8,818 bases of DNA from Desulfobacterales bacterium (GTDB lineage: Bacteria; Desulfobacterota; Desulfobacteria; Desulfobacterales; JAUCGF01): contig JAOZRC010000166.1 of NCBI GenBank assembly GCA_029940345.1, positions 620-9,437 on the forward strand. The letters run 5' to 3'. This document shows positions 4,959-8,818 of this stretch, one piece after another. Both the position numbers and the translations under genes were made by a program. Below the pieces are notes generated by a model that was not told the DNA's origin, made no database searches, and saw only the letters and a program-made list of their open reading frames with translations. Position 1 is the stretch's first letter, and the number at the start of each line of letters is the position of its first letter.

Positions 4959-6146
4959 CTATCTTTCAACAAGCGCCATTTTTTTATTATACCAGTTCAT
5001 CAAGGCGGATGTCAGAAGGCTGAAACAAAGATAAATGATCATAATCAAGGCCACACCTTCTATGGCTTGCCCGGTCTGATTGATTGTGGTGCCGGCGACC
5101 GAGACAAAATCGGGAAAGCCAATTGCAACCGCCAGCGAACTGTTCTTGGTCAGATTCAGCATTTGGCTGGTCAACGGCGGAATAATCACCCGTAGCGATT
5201 GGGGAAGAATAACCAGATGCAAGACTTGGCCTTTTTTCAATCCCAGGGACAATGCGGCTTCAGTTTGTCCCTGGCTGATGGCCTGGATGCCGGCGCGCAC
5301 TATTTCCGCCACAAAAGCGGCGGTGTACAGCACCAGGCCTATGAGCAAAGCGGCAAACTCAGGACTTAGATTCATACCGCCTTCAAAATTAAAGCCACCC
5401 AATTCAGGCATGTTCATGGCTGTCGGAAAACCATGTATGCCCCAGACAAGCAATGGCAGTCCGATTAGGATAGCCAGGGAAACGCGTCCGACGGGAAATA
5501 CGAGGCCGGTCAGCGCCTGCCGCTTACGCGCCTGGCGGATAAGAAAATATACCAGGATACAAGCGACCGCAAAGGCAATCGCCATATATATATGCGCCGG
5601 ATGAGCGGCCGGAATACCGAACACCAAGCCCCGGTTGCTTAGAAAAACGCCTGTAATCGGATTTAAAGCCTGGCGGGGAGATGGCAGCATTTCATAAAAA
5701 AACGCATACCAGAAAAACAGTTGCAGCAATATCGGAATATCCTGAAGCACCTCAATAAAGCCTGCTGCCAACTTGGCCACCAGCCAATTGGCAGAAAGGC
5801 GCGCCACGCCGATAAACGTTCCTAACAACACCGTTAAAACAATGCCGATAAAGGATACTTTTAACGTATTCAGCACACCGACAATCAGAGCGCGCCCATA
5901 AGAATCGGCAGCGGAATAAGAAATCAGCGATTCCCCGATTTCAAAAGCCGATTCTCTTTCAAGAAATCCGAAACCGGTGGCAATCGCCTGGCGTTCAAGG
6001 TTGGCAATGGTGTTGGTGATCAGATAATAGCCCAAACAGCCCACCATTGCCAAAACGCCTAATTGAAAAAAAAAATCGCGTTTGGACGGATCATTCCAAA
6101 AAGGGATTACTTCCTGAGTGTTCGGATGATCAGAATCTGTTTTCAT
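4959..6146 (-). CDS. aapQ: General L-amino acid ABC transporter permease AapQ
   Basis: Read from the ATG at 6146 this is a 395-residue permease, the usual size. The frame is open upstream to 6284, but that extension would overlap the DUF433 gene and shows no family similarity. MKTDSDHPN at 6146 leads directly into FWNDPSKRDFFFQ, the typical AapQ start. Seen are the first span LGVLAMVGCLGYYLI, then NTIANLERQAIATGFGFL and IGESLISYSAADSYGRA, which are hallmark AapQ periplasmic and coupling segments. ILLQLFFWYAFFYEMLPSPRQ follows, and the EAA loop EAALSLGLKK to LPQSLRVIIPP lies at about 296-324. It forms the membrane channel with AapM. Its ATG overlaps the stop of an 18-codon ORF (ATGA), suggesting coupled translation, in line with the weak ribosome binding site. 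Confidence 0.92.
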   Translation of the reverse strand: MKTDSDHPNTQEVIPFWNDPSKRDFFFQLGVLAMVGCLGYYLITNTIANLERQAIATGFGFLERESAFEIGESLISYSAADSYGRALIVGVLNTLKVSFIGIVLTVLLGTFIGVARLSANWLVAKLAAGFIEVLQDIPILLQLFFWYAFFYEMLPSPRQALNPITGVFLSNRGLVFGIPAAHPAHIYMAIAFAVACILVYFLIRQARKRQALTGLVFPVGRVSLAILIGLPLLVWGIHGFPTAMNMPELGGFNFEGGMNLSPEFAALLIGLVLYTAAFVAEIVRAGIQAISQGQTEAALSLGLKKGQVLHLVILPQSLRVIIPPLTSQMLNLTKNSSLAVAIGFPDFVSVAGTTINQTGQAIEGVALIMIIYLCFSLLTSALMNWYNKKMALVER

Positions 6147-6199
6147 GGCCTGCCGCTCATGGTCTCTCTGTGATTTGCAAAGAATCTTAACTTGTTCAT
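6143..6199 (-). CDS. 18-codon ORF bridging the DUF433 gene and aapQ by ATGA overlaps
   Basis: The ORF reads MNKLRFFANHRETMSGRP. Its ATG (6197-6199) overlaps the DUF433 stop TGA (6196-6198), and its own TGA (6143-6145) overlaps the aapQ ATG (6144-6146). Both junctions are ATGA. DUF433 antitoxins are commonly followed by a PIN-like DUF5615 toxin whose start overlaps in this way and whose first strand is hydrophobic and followed by an Asp (as in ...LxFFAD...). MNKLRFFAN may therefore be the last trace of that toxin, with Asp changed to Asn. It could act simply as a translational relay into aapQ. Whether the peptide is functional is unknown. Confidence 0.35.
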   Translation of the reverse strand: MNKLRFFANHRETMSGRP

Positions 6200-6420
6200 G
6201 CTGCAAGCCTGAATTTTGCCAGATCGTAGGCATAGTCCAGACATGCCGATATATGATTCTTGTCCAGTTCCGGAAATTCTTCAATAATTTTGTGAAATGT
6301 ATATCCTGCCGTAAGATATCCCAAGATAAGGCTTGCAGGAATCCTTGTGCCTTTCAGGCGTGCTTTTCCGTGAAGCACATCCGCAGTACTTATAATGTGG
6401 TTTTTCCAACTGACTGGCAT
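6196..6420 (-). CDS. DUF433 (VapB45-like) antitoxin-type protein
   Basis: The 74-residue product matches DUF433 closely: HIISTADVLHGKARLKGTRIPASLILGYLTAGYTFHKIIEEFPELDKNHISACLDYAYDLA. The conserved HGKxRLKGTRIP block is at 17-28, followed by the LxxLxxGxxxxxIxxxxPxLxxxxIxAxLxYA helix-turn-helix region. In known cases such proteins are antitoxins paired with a downstream DUF5615 PIN-like nuclease. No such gene follows here. aapQ starts 49 bases on, linked through an 18-codon ORF, so this is an orphan or remnant. A ribosome binding site of the form AAAGGAAG (minus strand, about 6426-6433) lies at good distance from the ATG. As the first gene after the long gap behind aapJ, it probably shares the transcript of aapQMP. 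Confidence 0.85.
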   Translation of the reverse strand: MPVSWKNHIISTADVLHGKARLKGTRIPASLILGYLTAGYTFHKIIEEFPELDKNHISACLDYAYDLAKFRLAA

Positions 6421-6951
6421 GTTATCTTCCTTTTATTTACAGATTTTATCTTACAGGCGATAATCCGATATACGGCTTCAGACAGTAATTCGTTAATTTC
6501 CAACCTAAAATTGCCTACCTTGTTGCATAAGTTTATCAGAAAGAATAACGTTAAAGTCACCTGCGCCAAAACGCCACACAATAGCACTGAATTGAGCGGT
6601 GCCAAAAAACGGGGTGCATTTTAACAAAAAAGACATGGGAGCCATTTGATAAAACCGTAAAATTTCAACATGTTATGTCAAGATTCAAAAAGGTTACACT
6701 CAATGATATTACCTTTAAATAATGTCACGGCGTTATCGGTCGTCGGCGTATTACAATACAGCCTCCTCCCTCTAGCCATGTGACATTAATTATCTGAAAG
6801 TCTATACATGCCATGTTCATTTGTTGCCGGGCTCATCACAATGTTGCCAAAACAATCGGTTTGGATTATATAGGGAAATTTGTGTGATAACGGATCATTA
6901 CAAATCGTATTCCAATTTAGAGCGGCCTGATTCATTATTAAGAGACATCAC
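6421..6951. other. AT-rich intergenic stretch without recognised genes
   Basis: I see no supported gene on either strand. The minus-strand frames that extend into the DUF433 start have low-quality composition and no family similarity. The promoter for the DUF433-aapQ unit should lie here. A weak candidate upstream of 6420 on the minus strand is TTAACG, 18 bases, TATATC, which I would not rely on. Confidence 0.4.
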
Positions 6952-7110
6952 TTTAACTCGACTTTGACCATTTTTACTTAACTTATAGATATTATTGCAT
7001 TTTATAAAATTCGTAGAAAATGGTATCAAATATCAAAATACGTATAATATCAATAAGTTAATTTTTTAAAAATAGCCAGAATTTTCAAAATGGCCAAAGT
7101 CGAGTTTAAA
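6952..7110. mobile_element. 159-bp MITE-like palindromic element
   Basis: The ends are near-perfect inverted repeats of about 23 bases. The left end (6952-6974) includes ACTCGACTTTGACCATTTT and the right end (7087-7110) includes AAAATGGCCAAAGTCGAGT. They differ at one base in the core, plus an A insertion near the tip. Nested inside are TAACTTAT (6979-6986) with ATAAGTTA (7053-7060), ATATTAT (6989-6995) with ATAATAT (7044-7050), and the palindrome ATTTTATAAAAT (6999-7010). The whole unit can thus fold into one long hairpin. There is no coding capacity and no clear target-site duplication. Confidence 0.65.
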
Positions 7111-7200
7111 ATTACAAATGATAAATAAAATCCAATTTTCAAAACAAAAAATTCAAACAAATCCCAAATTTCAAAATACTGATTTTAGATTGAATTTTCA
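7111..7200. repeat. Low-complexity A/T tract of aaattcaaa/tcccaaattt type
   Basis: A purine-rich run of short AAATTTCAAAA-like words fills this stretch, including ATTACAAAT at its left edge. A similar word set in the opposite orientation (TATTTGTAATTTGTGATTTTC) occurs around 7411-7431. Together they loosely bracket the element at 7254-7383. No gene is seen. Confidence 0.4.
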
Positions 7201-7226
7201 GATAGTCAGCGGAATACATAGTATCC

Positions 7227-7252
7227 ATACCGAACGGTATCAGTGTTTTTTT
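7227..7252 (+). terminator. Small hairpin followed by an eight-T run
   Basis: ATACCG (7227-7232) pairs with CGGTAT (7235-7240), or with GAAC as a four-base loop, and is followed by CAGTG and eight T at 7245-7252. The form suits a weak intrinsic terminator for plus-strand transcripts, but no plus-strand gene lies upstream. It may belong to the adjoining element. Confidence 0.3.
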
Positions 7253-7253
7253 G

Positions 7254-7383
7254 GGGTTTGATCATAAGATGGGCCATTCAGTTTAACATTTAATTATCAC
7301 ACCTATAACTATTTAATTTTATATAAAATCATCTTAGGTTAGTATAGGTCTTGCGCAAGGTGGCCGAAGTTATGATCAAGCCC
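7254..7383. mobile_element. 130-bp second MITE-like palindromic element
   Basis: GGGTTTGATCATAA (7254-7267) and TTATGATCAAGCCC (7370-7383) are inverted repeats with one mismatch. Inside, ACCTATA (7301-7307) pairs with TATAGGT (7343-7349), and a perfect 14-base palindrome ATTTTATATAAAAT lies near the middle (7316-7329). Its ends differ in sequence from the element at 6952-7110 but the nested plan is the same. There is no coding capacity. Confidence 0.55.
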
Positions 7384-7467
7384 TTTTTTTGTTATTTGGG
7401 TGTTGTGAATTATTTGTAATTTGTGATTTTCAATTTTACACGATCTGCTACCAACTTAATATGGGAT

Positions 7468-7532
7468 AAAAATCGGATTTCTGAAGCGAGGAAAAGCCAC
7501 GGCATTTACAAAAACCGAGAAACCCGATTTTT
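7468..7532 (-). terminator. Probable terminator downstream of aapJ (could act in both directions)
   Basis: AAAAATCGGATTTCTG (7468-7483) and GAGAAACCCGATTTTT (7517-7532) are inverted repeats with one internal mismatch and one terminal mismatch. On the minus strand the hairpin begins 34 bases beyond the aapJ stop and ends in CCGATTTTT. The loop is about 33 bases, longer than usual. Ending most transcripts here would give more AapJ than permease, as is common for periplasmic binding proteins. Confidence 0.5.
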
Positions 7533-7566
7533 TAACTGTCCCGCCTTATGTTGGCAGCCACACGAT

Positions 7567-8589
7567 CTATTTAAACGGTGCCGAATAAAGCAATCCACCG
7601 TCAGTCCACAGCGCGTTTAAACCCCGCTCAATACCCAGCGATGTTTTAACGCCCACATTGCGTTCAAAAATTTCACCGTAATTACCCACCTGTTTGATAA
7701 TGTTGTAGGCAAATTTTTCATCCAGCCCCAGCGCTTTGCCATTTCCAGGTGTAACACCCAGAAACCGCTGGATTTTCGGATTTTTGCTTTTTAGCATTTC
7801 ATCCACATTTTTAGAGGTAATGCCGAACTCTTCGGCATTGATCAAAGTCAGCACCGCATAATTGACAATATCTTTCCACTTGTTATCCCCATGACGCACG
7901 GCCGGAGCCAACGGTTCTTTTGAAATGATTTCAGGAAGAATAATATAATCGTCCGGTTTAGGAGCCACAGCGCGTGTTCCCGCCAATTGGGAAGCATCTG
8001 ATGTCAGGCAGTCACAGCGTCCGGCAAAAAAAGCTTTGGCCAATTCGGCGGTGTTTTCGATCACAACAGCCTTCATCTTCATATCATTGGCGCGAAAATA
8101 ATCAGCAACGTTCATTTCAGTTGTCGTACCGGGCAAAACGCATACAGCCGCTCCGTCCAGCTCTTTGGCGCTTTTAATACCCAATTTTTTAGGTACCAGA
8201 AATCCCTGGCCGTCATAGTAGTTGACCTGGCAAAAATCCAATCCCAACGCGGTGTCGCGTCCCAATGTCTGGGTGCAATTGCGCGTTAAAACATCAATTT
8301 CACCGGATTGCAGCGCGGTAAACCGCGTTTTAGCCGTCAGCGGCGTGTATTTCACCTTGTTGGCATCACCAAACACCGCCGCGGCAATCGCACGTGCCGT
8401 GTCGACATCCAAGCCCTTCCAAACGCCTTTTTCATCCGGCTTGCCAAATCCGAACAGATCGCCATTGACGCCGGCTTTGAGATAACCGTTCGCACGAACA
8501 TCCTCCAAAGTCCCCGCCATTGATCCTGTTGCAGCCATTGCCAATACCAAGCCTACGACAACAATCCATTTTAACCCTGTAAATTTCAT
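7567..8589 (-). CDS. aapJ: General L-amino acid ABC transporter periplasmic binding protein AapJ
   Basis: The 340-residue precursor carries a Sec signal peptide (K2, K7, hydrophobic core WIVVVGLVLAMAA) with likely cleavage after SMA at residue 25. The mature protein begins GTLEDVRANGYLKAGVNGD, the typical AapJ start. Family blocks include WKGLDVDTARAIAAAVFG (57-74), KTRFTALQSGEIDVLTRNCTQTLGRD (87-112), LDFCQVNYYDGQGF (117-130), VCVLPGTTTEMN and a C-terminal NVGVKTSLGIERGLNALWTDGGLLYSAPF. The ligand-contacting region and the cysteines (C105, C120 and the later CDC) are in place. It captures a broad range of L-amino acids and delivers them to AapQM. The start is fixed by AAGGAGG (minus strand, 8594-8600). 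Unlike standard operons, more than 1.4 kb separates it from aapQ. Confidence 0.95.
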   Translation of the reverse strand: MKFTGLKWIVVVGLVLAMAATGSMAGTLEDVRANGYLKAGVNGDLFGFGKPDEKGVWKGLDVDTARAIAAAVFGDANKVKYTPLTAKTRFTALQSGEIDVLTRNCTQTLGRDTALGLDFCQVNYYDGQGFLVPKKLGIKSAKELDGAAVCVLPGTTTEMNVADYFRANDMKMKAVVIENTAELAKAFFAGRCDCLTSDASQLAGTRAVAPKPDDYIILPEIISKEPLAPAVRHGDNKWKDIVNYAVLTLINAEEFGITSKNVDEMLKSKNPKIQRFLGVTPGNGKALGLDEKFAYNIIKQVGNYGEIFERNVGVKTSLGIERGLNALWTDGGLLYSAPFK

Positions 8590-8650
8590 ACTTCCTCCTT
8601 AAAATAATAAAGATTAATAAAAAAAAACCATGTACAATTTGTGAACTGTT

Positions 8651-8679
8651 AGCATAGCTCAAAGTAATTTTCAAGACAA
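8651..8679 (-). promoter_or_regulatory. Candidate sigma70 promoter for aapJ (proximal)
   Basis: On the minus strand TTGTCT (8674-8679), 17 bases, then TATGCT (8651-8656). Each hexamer matches consensus at four of six positions with ideal spacing. It lies about 60 bases upstream of the aapJ ATG. Confidence 0.4.
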
Positions 8680-8761
8680 AGTAGCAACTTGTCGGTTACG
8701 GCATTTAATATTTGGATCATTTTCTTGACAGAGCGTTTCCGACCAGGTTAATTTCATTCTG

Positions 8762-8792
8762 ATTATAACAGATCAAAATCAAACAACGTCAA
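8762..8792 (-). promoter_or_regulatory. Candidate sigma70 promoter for aapJ (distal)
   Basis: On the minus strand TTGACG (8787-8792), 19 bases, then a perfect TATAAT (8762-8767). The hexamers are very strong but the spacing is two bases longer than ideal. It would give a leader of about 165 bases. Confidence 0.4.
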
Positions 8793-8818
8793 AGGTACAA
8801 GTTGGTAATATCTGAAAG

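Noticed and set aside
5080..5604. Plus-strand 174-residue frame opposite aapQ
   Set aside because: It is antisense to conserved AapQ coding sequence, with composition dictated by it and no domain.
6147..6284. 46-residue N-terminal extension of AapQ
   Set aside because: It overlaps the DUF433 gene in another frame and has no AapQ-like sequence; MKTDSDHPN at 6146 gives normal family length.
6390..6605. Minus-strand 71-residue frame upstream of DUF433
   Set aside because: It overlaps the DUF433 start, has no ribosome binding site and no recognisable domain; probably chance.
8725..8753. Plus-strand promoter TTGACA-17-TTAATT leading out of the window
   Set aside because: The -35 is perfect but the -10 matches at only three positions and there is no gene in the window for it to drive.

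Overview
The window looks like an accessory-rich stretch of a mesophilic Gram-negative chromosome. A sulfate-reducing or related Desulfobacterota-type bacterium is my best guess. This rests on the style of the general L-amino-acid ABC transporter (AapJQMP), the many small toxin-antitoxin-type genes, and intergenic repeats of a kind I associate with such genomes. It is an inference: no rRNA or other marker gene is present. Protein-coding DNA is moderate in GC, while the long intergenic stretches are clearly AT-rich.

Left third (1-2127, + strand genes). The window opens inside a PIN-domain gene whose start lies off the edge. A short DUF1778-type antitoxin gene follows, with a strong promoter and a palindromic operator-like site. 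Its conserved C-terminal tail lies in the same frame beyond a TAA stop, and a faint possible toxin start overlaps the old stop codon. Next come four hairpin repeats (1044-1232) and a SanA/YdcF-like (DUF218) membrane protein gene. That gene seems to be cut short at a run of six G. Immediately after its apparent original end sits the well-formed start of another gene, which is cut off after 16 codons by a 120-bp inverted-repeat element (1986-2105). A partial copy of the same element end lies at 406-431.

Right two thirds (2128-8589, all - strand). In transcription order: aapJ (periplasmic binding protein), a terminator-like hairpin, about 1.1 kb of AT-rich DNA with two MITE-like palindromic elements, a DUF433 antitoxin-type gene, an 18-codon ORF coupled by ATGA overlaps at both ends, aapQ, an intercistronic hairpin, aapM, a HEPN-domain gene overlapping an unrecognised gene, and aapP. 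AapJ should bind L-amino acids in the periplasm, AapQ and AapM form the channel, and AapP supplies ATP hydrolysis. All four proteins look intact.

The most interesting feature is how foreign modules sit in the aap operon without breaking any transporter gene. One is a DUF433 gene with a possible residue of a lost toxin gene; the other is a two-gene HEPN plus unknown module between aapM and aapP. No CRISPR array, tRNA, rRNA or transposase gene was seen.
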